The notes beneath the pieces are model-generated. The model ran no database searches, had not been told where the DNA came from, and was given only the letters and a program-made list of their open reading frames with translations. A stretch of 64,000 nucleotides of DNA from Rhodosporidiobolus odoratus (taxonomy: Eukaryota > Basidiomycota > Microbotryomycetes > Sporidiobolales > Sporidiobolaceae), in the NCBI GenBank assembly GCA_034387635.1, contig JAOANU010000028.1, positions 62,001-126,000 on the forward strand, in the 5' to 3' direction. Positions 22,295 to 32,847 of this stretch are shown one piece after another. Every line of letters starts with the position of its first letter. Position 1 is the first letter of the stretch. Position numbers and translations under genes: made by a program.

Positions 22295-23949
22295 AGAGTG
22301 AGGAGGAGGCCGAGGCCGAGGTTTTCGCTCAAGCGGCGGCGATTGATAGACTGTTAAATCTGATGGGACAGGTGAGAGCTCGAGGGGAGGACTTTGCGGA
22401 TAATGAGGAAGTGACGGTACGCCATCCGTCTCCAAGCCCAGCTGCTCCTACCGTTGCGACAAGTCATCCGCTTCTGGCTAGTATGAAAGGCTGACGCTGT
22501 CACGTCTCTGCAGGATTTGTACAACACAAGCATGCGATTGCAACCGAGGGTTGTGCAGCTTATCCGCAAGTACGAGCAGAAACAGGGTGTGTTTCCCCTC
22601 TTCTTGTAGCGTGTTCCTCCGTCATGCGCTGAGCCAAACCTTCTCGCGCAGCCGACTTGCAAGGTCTTTCCGACAACCTTACGCGAGCGAAAGCAGCTTA
22701 CGAGCAAACGATGAGTTTGCCGCCAAGCCGTGCGTTCTGTGCTTCTCACTTGCTTCACCTTCGAGGTTGCTAAACCTTCCCTTCATACGCAGACGCGTAC
22801 GGTCACGCTCAACCGAACGGCGACCACCCTCATCAGCAACAGCCACCGCCTCACCATGCCGCCTCTCCCTCACCTGCCCCGCAGGTCGTTCCATACGGTG
22901 CCGCGCCGCCACAGCAGCAGCAACAACAACAACAACAGCCGGATCCTGCTCAGGCACAGCGAGACTTTGAAGAGGAGCAGCGGAGGGAGTATGAGAGGAA
23001 GTATGCGGAGTACGAGAGGCAATTGGAGGAGTACAACAGGCAGATGGCGCAGGTTCGTTGTCCTGTCTCAGCAAAGGGCGCTCTGCTTTTTGAGAGTATC
23101 TTAACATAGCTCACTGCGCAGATGGGTCAGCAACAACAGCCACCAGCTCCGTCTGGTACGCCTCAGCAAGATCCGCACTCTCAACCACCCGCCCAAGCCA
23201 ACGTCCAACCCTACTACTCTCAGTTCACCGACCCTTCCCAGCCCCCCTCGCATCCTCCTCCGGGCTCGACGGCCTCTCCCGCCCCAGCCCCAAGCTCAAC
23301 CCCAGCGCCCGACCCCGCCCAACCAGTCTGGGATGGTCAAGCGTGGGTCTGGCCTGCTCAACATGCCTCTCCCCTTCCCGAGCATCACGCCCCTCCCGCT
23401 CCAGCTATGTCGCCTGTCCCTGTTCCTGCCGCAAATGGAGGGTACCCCGCTCAGACTCAGCCTTACGAGCACCCACCGCCACCTGGACAAGTCGGATCGC
23501 CTGCTCCTCACGCTCATCCCCACGCTCATGCGCACGTTCAACAGCAGCAGGCGTACGGTGCTCCCCCTTCTCAGGTTTACCCACTCGCAGATCAGATGGC
23601 CAACTTGTCCATGTCGTCGGCCGCTAATCCCGGTTCACCACCTCCGCCTGCCATTCCTGTCGTCGGCTCTCCCGCACCACACCTCCAACAACAGCAAGCG
23701 TACTACCACCACCAGCAGCATCAGCAGCATCAGGCTCATCCTTCCCTTCAAGCTCAAGCGGGACACGTCGAGCCGTATCAGTCGGCGGCGCAACCTGGTC
23801 AGAGCGGAGCTGCTGCTGCTGCTGCTGCTGCAGGAGCGACCCAAGCGCAAGATCCTCAGGCGGCGGCTTGGGCCGCGTGGCATGCGGCTCAAGCTCAAGC
23901 TCAGCAGCAGGGATACGGGGGGGGACCGGGAAGTCTAGGTGGACGGTAG
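20955..23949 (+). CDS. HSE1: ESCRT-0 subunit HSE1 (VHS-UIM-SH3-GAT protein)
   Basis: HSE1 (STAM family) pairs with VPS27 to bind ubiquitinated cargo on endosomes and start multivesicular body sorting. It starts with MFAKQKPLNPYDEVI, spliced to TKATDEKQTEINWEIALTVW, the VHS domain, which runs through RNCVNALQKRLNHRSANVQL, LVNNCGAALHREVSGKVFTQ and STIETWVKDHPSDPNFDLLL. A UIM-like helix follows (REEEELQRALEESAKLADP). The SH3 domain is RVRALYDFVGQTADELQMNR to GRRGIFPTNYVEALP. Next is a 14-glutamine tract at 22246-22287, then the GAT-type helices (AAIDRLLNLMGQVRARGEDF, LYNTSMRLQPRVVQLIRKYE). The C-terminal 270 residues are Pro/Gln/Ala/His-rich and disordered. The domain order and motifs match HSE1 fully. 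About seven short introns are present in the first 2.2 kb; the last exon (about 23122 onward) is long. Confidence 0.94.
22246..22287 (+). repeat. CAG/CAA repeat coding polyglutamine in HSE1
   Basis: Fourteen consecutive glutamine codons, ten CAG in a row and then CAA CAA CAG CAA, lie between the SH3 and GAT regions. The uninterrupted CAG part is a likely length-variable microsatellite. Confidence 0.9.
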
Positions 23950-24341
23950 AGCGAGCCGGCGAGGTCCCTCATTTCGATTCCTTTCTTCGTTTTCCGCTCC
24001 ATCTTCTTTTTCTGCGTTACCTTGTCGACATACTCCCTCACTACGTTCGAGGCCTTCATTGCGCAATGCCATTCCGTTCACCTTGTTCTTACGCCCCCGC
24101 GCCCCGAGTCTCAAGCGGAGTCGTCGTCGTGGAAGTTGCGCTCGTTCGTTCCGGGTACTACGGCTCAGTGAATTCCCGCCCGTGTCTGTCGAACGGGTTG
24201 TTGGCGCGCGAAGAGCGAGTCCGCAGGAGAGGAACGGCATGCCTTCTCGAGCAGTCTCAGTGATCCTTTTTGGCGGGATTGAGAAGGTCGAGCGCTTGTT
24301 CCCGCAGCTCTTTCCATCCGAAAGCGAATGGTCAGCCTTGC
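23950..24341. other. Convergent stretch after HSE1
   Basis: It should hold the HSE1 3' untranslated region and that of the minus-strand gene at 24342. On the minus strand, 24325-24263 contains a short coding-like segment (GWKELREQALDLLNPAKKDH then a stop) that may be the true 3' end of that neighbour. Confidence 0.35.
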
Positions 24342-24848
24342 CTACCCACTCGAAGCTGGAGAGCAAAGAATGTGCGGTACACCCTCGGTCAAGGCATCCT
24401 CAGCTACTTGATTCTCTGCCTTATTAGCGACCAGATCTCGACCTCCTTCTTTCAACTTTGTCCCTTCTTCCGCCCTGACATCCTGAAGGTAAACGTCGTC
24501 AGTCCACCTTTCAAGACTTTGATCCGTATCCTCCCACTGTTTGTGCTTGATGACCTCGACCGAGCGAGCTCCGAGCGACTTTTTGGCCCAGTCGAGCAGT
24601 CTACGAGTCGAGGGGTCGGAGGCAATTTCGAAGTGAGGGAGGGTGGCGTGCGAAGGTTGCGAAGCGTTGCCCTCAAGGGTGCGAGCGGGTAAGTGGATGT
24701 GGAAGTGGTGGAAGGAGGCCGAAGCAGGGGTAAAGGTGAACTTGTAAAAGGGGACAAGGTGGCGAGTGAGAGAGAGGACGTGAGACGCGCGGAGGCCCGA
24801 CATGCACACGGACGAGGCAGACGTGAGACGAGAGAAGCGTGTGAGCAT
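24342..24848 (-). CDS. Hypothetical protein, probable mitochondrial targeting
   Basis: The frame starts with MLTRFSRLTSASSVCMSGLR, rich in Arg/Ser/Leu without acids, like a mitochondrial presequence. The body reads LTRHLVPFYKFTFTPASASF, HFEIASDPSTRRLLDWAKKS and VEVIKHKQWEDTDQSLERW, which has good coding character. After that the frame becomes acidic (DVRAEEGTKLKEGG) and ends PASSG at 24342. The 3' end is uncertain: 17 to 80 nt further on, other frames hold FEWVGKADHS and GWKELREQALDLLN, which look coding, so an unrecognised intron or frameshift could extend the protein. The family is not recognised; a small mitochondrial ribosome or assembly protein is possible but unproven. Confidence 0.5.
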   Translation of the reverse strand: MLTRFSRLTSASSVCMSGLRASHVLSLTRHLVPFYKFTFTPASASFHHFHIHLPARTLEGNASQPSHATLPHFEIASDPSTRRLLDWAKKSLGARSVEVIKHKQWEDTDQSLERWTDDVYLQDVRAEEGTKLKEGGRDLVANKAENQVAEDALTEGVPHILCSPASSG

Positions 24849-25502
24849 CTTGCGTGATTGGACGACCGAAAGAAGTGCGAAGGTCAGGTTGTGGATCGTA
24901 CAGGAGGGTCTGTTTTCCTGGTTCTTCCGGTTTCCTCCCTTTTTCGCGTCAGGTTCCTCTTTGCTCTGTCACAGCTAAGAGGTCTGTGATGGACACGGTA
25001 TCATACGAACTGCGAGATTAAGCAAAAATGATCAAACACGACCACTCGTACTTGTGCCGCCAGTCTGCTCAACTCCCTCGACCGTTGCCGATCACATCCT
25101 GTACAGCTCGGGGTGAGCATCTAGTCTGCAGTCAGGCGTAGAGGATTGACAAGCCTGACCTTGTCCTCCGCATTTCGTCTTCTACTTTGCCGAGGTTGAG
25201 AAGGTCGTAGAAGAGGAAAAAAGGGCTCGCCCGTGCTCCAGACGGTAAATGCGGAGCCGTTCCCTTTTCTACCGTATTGCTCTGCTGCTATCTACAAGGA
25301 CAGAGTGAGGTAGAGCGATATAAAAAGGGAATCCGGGTTGTCGGAAGTGCACGACTCGTATTTTCCCTTTACCGTCAAACGGTAGAAGCAGGCGCAGCTT
25401 GAGCCAGACGTCCTGCCCGAAAGGTGGTACGGCGAGTCACGAGCAAAGCGGGCGGGGAGCATCGACGAAAGACCGAGCAATTTGGCGTTGCACTCCATCG
25501 TC

Positions 25503-25533
<31 letters not shown>

Positions 25534-25606
25534 TCTTCCGCTCCCCTTTCTTCGATCACGCCCCTCTACACTCGCCCCTCGTCGTTCCTCACTCCCCACT
25601 CCCCAG
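24849..25606. other. Intergenic stretch with a poly(C) tract
   Basis: Promoter of the minus-strand gene at 24848 plus the 3' flank of ZIM17. It contains a TATAAAAA-like sequence near 25318 and a pure C run at 25507-25532. No gene is visible. Confidence 0.4.
25507..25532 (+). repeat. Homopolymer of 26 C (G26 on the minus strand)
   Basis: Directly visible run of 26 cytosines. It lies about 75 nt beyond the ZIM17 stop codon, so the ZIM17 transcript would carry a G26 run in its 3' region, able to form G-quadruplex structures. The exact length may be affected by sequencing error. Confidence 0.9.
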
Positions 25607-26552
25607 TCACTGCTCGACAGGTGCCCCGATCTCAATAGTCTTTCCACCCCCGACCTCATCCCTCTCCCTAACAACCCACTTGACCTCTTCCCCCTTTTCT
25701 CGCATCAGATCCTCAATGGTCCGGCCTTGTCTTTGCTCAGCTTCGGCTGGGGAGGAGGAGGAGGAGGAGGAGGAGGAGGAGGAGGGGACGAAGGAACGAC
25801 CGGTGGGGTGGGCGGGGGAGGGGGTCGAGTGGAACCATTGGAGGTGATCGGCTGCGTTGTGAGAGAGGGAGAAGAGGAAGGGGAAAGAGCCGAGGAGAGT
25901 TTTCATTGTCGACATGAGACGCGGGGAAAGGGTCCGTGAGCGGTGAAGGGGGATGAAGAGATGACGCGATAGGACGAGAGGAGTTGTAGGGTATGAAGGC
26001 GAGGAGGGAAGAAATGGGCGAGAAGCGCAGCCGGGAATTGGCAAGCGCGAGGAGGGCACCAAGGGACGTGCCAGGCACGGGGGATGCACACATCGATCAG
26101 TGACGGTCTCGTGAAAATGTGCAACGAGCAGACGTACCGATCAAATGCCTATTCTCGCACTCGGGACACTGAACAATGACGACTCCCTTCTCGTAACTCC
26201 TCCTCGAAAACTCGTGCGAGCTCCGATGCCCACAGTCGCGTGCGGGTGCGCCTTGTTCCTTCTGCTCGGGGTTGAGGGGGACTTGAGCGGTGCAGGTAAA
26301 GGTGATTTCCAGTCGACGGTCGAGAGGGTCGATTTGACCGATGGGGGTGGCGGGACCATTGAGGGTGTGAGAAGGCGGAGAGGGAGGGGCGTCTCGTAGG
26401 TGAAAAGGGGAGCAGGAGAAGGAGCGTAATGAAGACGGAGAGAGAGATGGGCGCCACAAGGAGGGACAAGGAGCGACAGAGGGGAGTAGACGAGAGCGCG
26501 AGAGGGAGGCGGGACGGAGCAGGGTGCGCGAGGTCAGGGACGGTAAGCTCAT
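25607..26552 (-). CDS. ZIM17: Mitochondrial Hsp70 escort protein, DNL-type zinc finger
   Basis: Zim17/Hep1 keeps mitochondrial Hsp70 soluble in the matrix and so supports protein import and Fe-S cluster assembly. The N-terminus (MSLPSLTSRTLLRPASLSRS...) is a clear presequence of about 50 residues. The zinc domain reads LEITFTCT ... DCGHRSSHEFSRRSYEKGVV, then IVQCPECENRHLI. After an intron of about 280 nt, ADHLQWFHS completes the DNL motif. The tail has a Ser run coded by TCC repeats (GGA on the plus strand near 25749-25783), then RTIEDLMREKGEEVKWV. The first zinc knuckle is odd: instead of CxxC there are 19 residues between its two cysteines (plus positions 26232-26294), while the second (CPEC) is normal. 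The assignment rests on the complete motif set. Confidence 0.9.
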
Positions 26553-26675
26553 GGTTATACTAGCTAGAGTAGGTTAAGTTGATCGTGAGTGTGTGCGAGG
26601 TTGAGAGACGAGATGAGATGAGCGAGCGACTTCAAGCTCGACTTGCAGTTTACAGCGTTCTACCACACGTCGAAC

Positions 26676-29207
26676 ATGGCTAGTAGGCTATCCAAGGCCT
26701 TGAATGCACCGCTACAATACCCATGCTCACCCTCCGACTCTCGCAGAACTCACCCTCGCTCAGCAACTGGCAGCCATTGCTGAACCCACTCCCATCGGTA
26801 ACTCTCCCTCCCTCTCTCCTCTCGACAGAGCCTGATCTGTGATTGCCCGTGTAGACTTTGACCCAGAAGACGCGTTCGGCGGACTAGGCGGCAAACAACA
26901 GGGAGGAGCGGATGACGATGATTCCTCGCAGGCTGCAACCGCCGCAGGTGAGAGGGACAAGGCCGCCAGGGCAGAGTACGTCGACGTCGGGTACGTTACT
27001 CTCTCTTTCCTTTGCTCATCTTGGCTCGCTGAAAGCTGAACACTGCCGTGCGGCAAACAGCCAGAGCAAACTGAGGAAACGCGGCGAAGCCGTCCTCGAC
27101 CCGAAATACGGCGGACAAAAGAGCTCCCGGGCTGCCCTGTACGGCGCAGGCAGCGACGACGACGACGATGGTGAAGAGGAAGACGACGAGGAGAGGGACG
27201 GAATGGACAGCGAGTTGGCAGATTTGCTCGATGGAGGGGAAGAGGACGACGGAGAAGATTACGAGAGTGAGGGCGATGCACAGGGGTTCGAAGACCTCGA
27301 AGCTGCACCGGGTTCGGGTGGAGAGTCAGAGGGTGCAGGAGACGGACTCGGGGACAGCGAGGATGACGAAGACGAGGAGGAAGAAGAAGAGGCCCTAACC
27401 CCGCCGCCCGTGTCTGCTGCCCCGCCGAAGAAGGTCAAGGTGTCCAAGGATGACAAGGCAATGATGAAGCAGCTGAAGCAGGCTGCTAGTGCGGATGTCG
27501 AGAAGGGTCGGGATGTTAAGAAGCAACTCGTGCGTTTCCTTTTACCACTTCCCTGTTGTCGCATTCACATATTCTCCCGCCCCTGAGCCCGTTCACGAAT
27601 CGGAAACTTACATCTACCACCGAAACCGCTCACCGTCTGCTTTACATCTAGGCCTTCGCCGACTCGCTCCTCTCGACCCGCATCGCCCTTCAAAAAGCCG
27701 TCCAAGCCTCCAATTCTCTGCCCACTCCCGCCTCCGCACCACCCGCGACGCAATGGTTCTCTAGCACCTCGGAGGTACGACAAGAAGTGGACGAGCTTTG
27801 GGGGGAGTTGATGGACGTCGGTGAGGAGTTGTTCGAGTTGAGGACTGTAAGCTGTGCCACTCGCCCTGGGCTGCTCCCAGATACAGTTGCTGATGACTGT
27901 GTCTGCTCCGCAGTCCCTACTGGAAATCAACGAATCCCTCTCCCTGCCCCCAAGCGCCGCACCCGCTGCCGAATCTCGGAAACGCAAGCGAATGGATGCG
28001 GAAGATGGGGACAAGGTCGCTAGGGACGAATGGTTGATGGAGAGTCTGAAGGGGTTGAAAGAGGTGGAGGAACTGTACGTGCTACCTCGCGCCCTTCTCC
28101 CCCGTCAAAGTCTGGACTGACGCGAAGCCTCATCCTGCCTTTGGCTCTTTCCTGCCGTCTCCGCCCTGACGCCTTTATCACACTGCTTGTATTTGTCACA
28201 TCGCCCCGCCCCGCCCCGCGCCAACCCGCCTCGACACGTTCACAGCTACTCCCCCTACCTCCGTACTACCATCACCAAGTGGTCCGACAAAGTCCTCGCC
28301 GCGTCCGGCCTTCTCTCGAAATCCAAATCCGCCTTCAAAGCCGTCAACCAAAACGCCATGGCCCAGATTGATCATGCCCTCTCTACTTCTACGGGAGAGA
28401 GGGAGAGGTTGGTCAAGAGGACTAGGGTGCGCAGAACGGAGGGAACCGCGACGGGGGGAGAGGTACTGGGTAGGGTAAGGGTGGTGGGGTTGGAAGGGGA
28501 GGAGAAGAAGGAGGTAGATGCAGAGTGCTTTGATGATAGTGATTGGTATGCTCAGGTTTTGAGGGATGTGGTTGAGAGTAGGATGTTGGATCTTGGTGAG
28601 CCACTCTCCTTCCTCCGGCTTCGTTGTGCGCTTGTTCTTTACTCGTAGCTGACCCTTTCTCTCTCTCCCTCCCTCTCCCTCCCGAAAACCTACACACTCG
28701 CACTCGCCCAAACTCCGCTCGACTGCCATCCCCTATTCCCTCCCCTCCTCCCTCTCCCTCTGAACCTACACGCAGACGACGCCACCCTGACCTCCCTCCG
28801 ATCGGCCTCACTCTACACCCGGGGCAACAAGAAGAACAAGAAACAAGTTGATACGAGGGCGAGTAAAGGAAGGAAGATTAGGTATCATGTTCATGAAAAG
28901 GCTGTGAATTGGATGATTCCGGTCGAGGCAGGTGCGTTTCTTGCTCTCTTTTGTTGCTTTCTCACTCATGCCCGGTGAAGAAGGGTAACAGAACAGTGTG
29001 CTGATGACAATTGTGAGCCTTGCAACAGCCCACTGGCATGACGAACAAATCGACGAATTGTTCGCTTCACTCCTCGGGAGGTCGTTCCCCCAGTCCTCTT
29101 CGAATGGGACCGCGGCGGCACCGGGGCAGAAGTTGGATCCCGCACTGGATGACGTCGCGGTGGCTGGGAAGGGGGAGGTTCAAGTTGGGAGTTTGAGGTT
29201 GTTCTGA
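26676..29207 (+). CDS. BFR2: Ribosome biogenesis protein BFR2 (AATF/Che-1 family)
   Basis: BFR2/AATF acts in the nucleolus in early 40S (small subunit) pre-ribosome processing. Exon 1 is only 7 nt (ATGGCTA, 26676-26682). With the intron 26683-26746 removed the start reads MAKLTLAQQLAAIAEPTP, then DFDPEDAFGG. An acidic domain (about residues 95-170: GSDDDDDGEEEDDEE and similar) precedes the AATF leader part: KQLAFADSLLSTRIALQKAV, QEVDELWGELMDVGEELFEL and YRTTITKWSDKVLAASGL. The C-terminal TRAUB domain has DSDWYAQVLRDVVESRM, ASKGRKIRYHVHEKAVNWM and HWHDEQIDELFASLLGRS, ending at SLRLF. About eight introns are present. Domain order and motifs match the family; only internal exon edges are approximate. 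Confidence 0.93.
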
Positions 29208-30036
29208 GGGAGGGGTGAGGAGACAGGTAGAGGACGTTAGGCTGTGCAACATGCTTGCCCCGAATGCGTATGCGGTATGTCTCCTGTGAACAGAGAGAAG
29301 AACCGGCGGCTTTGTTCTCGACTGTCGACGCTGTCAGCTCCTTTGCTAGCCTCGTAACTACCTTCTCAAACACATTCTAGCTCTCCGCTCGCTTTCAATC
29401 GATCAGAGTCGACTTCATCCTCCCGAGAGGATCGCCGACCGACTAAGCACCAGCAACACCTTGAACGGCGCAGGTCATGAAGCCATGGCAGCATACAGAT
29501 GCTCGACTCTACCTGTGCAGCTTGTCGGCAGTCTAGGATCCCGATCGCCTGTTCCTCCCACCCTCATCAGTCCATCACCTCCAATCCAGCTTTCTTCGCC
29601 CGTCAGCCGCACCGGAAGCCACCGGCAGGCTGGAGGACCATTCCAACAAGGTGTAAGGGCATGTTCCGCAACGAGCTGCTACACAGGCAATATGTAAAGC
29701 TCGCCGCGGACATTCCCCCTCTCTCCTCCTGTGAATCAACTTTGATCCCTTTCTCTTGTCCTCCTTGTGCCGCGCTATACGCCGCTCCGCACTTCCTGTG
29801 CTGCTCACCACTGCTGGTCGGTCCCCGCATAACCGCGCCAGCGACGGTCCCTTCAGCCTCGCACCGCTTTCTCCTCCCTCCGCCCCTCTCTTGTCCTCCT
29901 CGAAATAGCTCCGCCTACTCACCCAAACCCAGCCACGCTCTCCTCCAGCAACGGCTTGAGAGCCACCTTTACCTCAACACATTCTTCTCTTCACGAAGAC
30001 GACTAGCTCGATAGACTTGAACGAGGGCAACTTGCG
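29208..30036. other. Intergenic, between BFR2 and the DUF2235 gene
   Basis: Both neighbours are on the plus strand. It should hold the BFR2 3' region and the promoter of the next gene. The last 150 nt before 30037 are C/T-rich. No coding exon supported. Confidence 0.4.
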
Positions 30037-32564
30037 ATGAAACGTCTCATCCTCCTCAGCGATGGAACGCTCCAAGACGCAGACTCGGAGAAGAATGAAA
30101 AGTTGTTGACGAATGTCGCGAGATTGTCGAGGGCTTTGAAGGAGGAGGACACGAGGGGGTGCGTCTTTACCTTCCTCTCTAGTTCACGCTTCGAAACATC
30201 TAGGTTTTCCCGCTTGAGGGTGCGTAGATCCACCCGAAGACTGATGTACACGTATGAGAGCGCAATAGGGGGAGGGCGATTGAGCAGATCAAGCTCTATC
30301 AGAGTGGAGTTGGGACGGATGAAGAGGCCTTGGGAGGAATCGTCACGGTCCGTCGTTTCTTTTTTCTCCCCTTCTCCTGAGGTTATCCGCATTGACCGTT
30401 GCGGTTGCTTCTCTCGCTCATTTAGGGAGCCTTGGGACGAGGGATGATGCAGAAGGTCAAAGATCTGTACGACTTCATCTGCCTCAACTGGGAAGAGGGG
30501 GACGAGGTGCGTTTCTTCCTACCCTTACACGTGCGTCCATGCTGACCTGCGGACCGCAGATCTTCCTCTTTGGCTTCTCAAGAGGAGCCTACACAGTTCG
30601 GCTTCTCGCGTCCTTGATAGTAAGCTTTCTCCCGTTCTCCTGACCTCCCCACGGGAGGATACTCATGATGGTCCCGTGCCGATTCTTGCCTTTCCGCTGA
30701 TTGTACAGAACTTCATCGGCATCCTCACAAGCGAGAACATGCACCACTTGCCCGCCATCTTTGAGGCCCTCGACAACCACAAAGGCGACAACAGCAACGA
30801 TGACGAGAAGGCCGTCACCGAGATTCGGAAATTGCTTGAACCGTTGAGCAGGTTCAGAAGTAAGCAATTGAGAAGGTTGAGGGAACGGAGGGAGCAGAGT
30901 GTCAGGGAGGGGAAGGAGGGTGGGGATGGATGGTTGATCACGGGAATCGGGGTATTCGATACGGTGCGTTCCCTGGTCCCCTTCACATACCTATATCTAT
31001 CGATCCTCCCACGTCTCAACAGGGATCGCCCACGCATATGCTGCTTCATCGCCCCTTGCTCGGCTGACACCATTTTCTCCTCGCCGTTGTGTACCACAGG
31101 TCGCAACCCGTGGCCGACCATCAGCCCTCCGTCCCAGATCTTTCTCAACCCCCTATCCCTCACTCAAAACCCGCTACAACTCATTCGGGATCGACGAAAC
31201 CCTCCTCGAGCCTTGCGTGGGGATCGCCCTTCAAGCGTTGGGTTTGGATGAGAGGAGGATTGACTATTTGCCGGTGATTTGGAGGAGAGATGGGGAGGGG
31301 GTTGAGGGGCAGAAGTTGTTGCAGTACGTTTCTACATACTTCAGAAGCTGCTCCAGAAGCTGCTCAAATCACCATCACTGACCCGATTCTGCTCTGTAGA
31401 GTTTGGTTTAACGGGGCTCATGCAGGTGCGTTTCCTCGTGGTCTACCCCTAAGTCTCTAGGTCCTGATTTCTCGTCCTACTCCTTCGTGTCTCGCTACCT
31501 CCCGTATCGGTAGACGTCGGTGGCGGCTACAAAGAGCAGGACTTGTCCTACCTCACCTTGACCTGGATGGTCTCGCAACTGCAAGATCACCTAGCCTTTA
31601 ACTACGACTACCTGAAACGGATTGAGCAGACGACGACAGCTCCGTATGGGCAAATGGCACCGCATCAGTACGCTGACACTGATTGAGTACTTTACATGAA
31701 TCCATAAGAGTCATCGCTAACAGACGACGCGTAACAGGTCAAGGTCGGGAGAGTTCAGGCTCATGGCTGCCGTTAATCGCCAAATCCCCAACAAGCTAGA
31801 TCCGTGTGTTTCCTTTCCTCCACCGACGTGATCTCGATGCGGAGACTGAGCGAACGGTCGTGTGCAGCTCGACAAACCAGTATTTCCACCCTTCCATCCT
31901 GTCCCAACCTTCTTCTCACCTCCGCGATGACCTCAAGCCTCTACTGAAGAATACCTCCCTCTTCGCCAAACTCGGTCCTCTCGAGCAACGCTTGAAGGAC
32001 TTTTGGCCACAGCCAAACGGGCACCTCAAACCGCCGGCCACGCCGAAAGAAGAAAAGGAACCGCCGCTGGTGCGACCAGTCGCCCTCACTAGCCGGAGCG
32101 CTCCAGCCGTTACGCAGAACAAGCCGGACATCCATACCGACAGCGAAGCCAGTAGTGGGGACGAAAGCGATTCGCACTCTCCCTCGACAGCAGTTCCGGT
32201 CGCAAAGAATGCCAAGCCCCCGGCACCGATCCGTCGGGTCTCGTCAGTAACCTCCTTCACAGACAACGAATCTCGGCCTCCGTCTCCTGCGCAAACTGCC
32301 TTCTCTTCCGCTCCACCTTCCCCGTCTTCCTCGATTGACTCGCTTCCTCTCTCCGACTCTGCGACTCTCTCCCAAAGGCACGCCGATGCAGAGGCGGAAG
32401 AAGCGATGGAGAAAGGCGCGGCACCTGAAGAGCTCTTCCCTATGCACAAGAGGGGTAAAGGATATGAGCCTGGGTGGTTGACGAGGATGGAGAGGAGGTT
32501 CAGAAGGGCCAAGAGGGAGCTGGAGAGGAATGGGACGCATGCTGTCGGGCATCACTATTCTTGA
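30037..32564 (+). CDS. DUF2235 (Tle1-like) alpha/beta hydrolase
   Basis: The start MKRLILLSDGTLQDADSEKN matches the DUF2235 opening (strand plus DGT). Further family blocks are AIEQIKLYQSGVGTDEEALG, the nucleophile elbow FLFGFSRGAYTVRLLASL (GFSRGA, Ser nucleophile), GIGVFDTV (catalytic Asp region), GLDERRIDYLPVIWRR and WFNGAHADVGGGYKEQDLSY (catalytic His region). All three elements of the triad are therefore present. The domain is shared with bacterial type VI phospholipase effectors (Tle1), and fungi have many such genes of unknown substrate. The C-terminal 230 residues are Ser/Pro-rich and disordered, ending with a basic patch (MERRFRRAKRELERNG). Ten or so small introns interrupt the catalytic part, so this is an ordinary resident fungal gene. 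Substrate unknown, probably a lipid or ester. Confidence 0.85.
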
Positions 32565-32847
32565 GATGCTTGTTGGGGAGGCGTCGTTGCAGTATAGATA
32601 GTCGTTGTTATATTCCCTTGGGCTGTAGTGTCTGCGATCTCGTAAGCGGTTTTTAGGGCGTTCCATCGTAGCTATAAGAAATTTGGGCTGGCTAGTAGCG
32701 AGCGCAGCCTCTACGTGTCAAGCATGGATCGTGCGCGTTGTTCGTTTTGAGAATCGCTTCGTCGTCGTCGTCGTCTGTCGTCTTGGTTCCTCTTCCGCTT
32801 CACTCTGCTCTCGTCGTCCGTCTCTCCTGCAAACCTGAATAGTCCTC

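Noticed and set aside
25424..25939. Plus-strand frame of 171 codons with poly-Pro and poly-Gly
   Set aside because: Poly-Pro is the C26 tract and poly-Gly is the reverse of the ZIM17 Ser run; it is not a gene.
30037..32564. Recent bacterial transfer of the DUF2235 gene
   Set aside because: About ten ordinary fungal introns, local codon use and wide occurrence of the family in fungi argue against a recent event.
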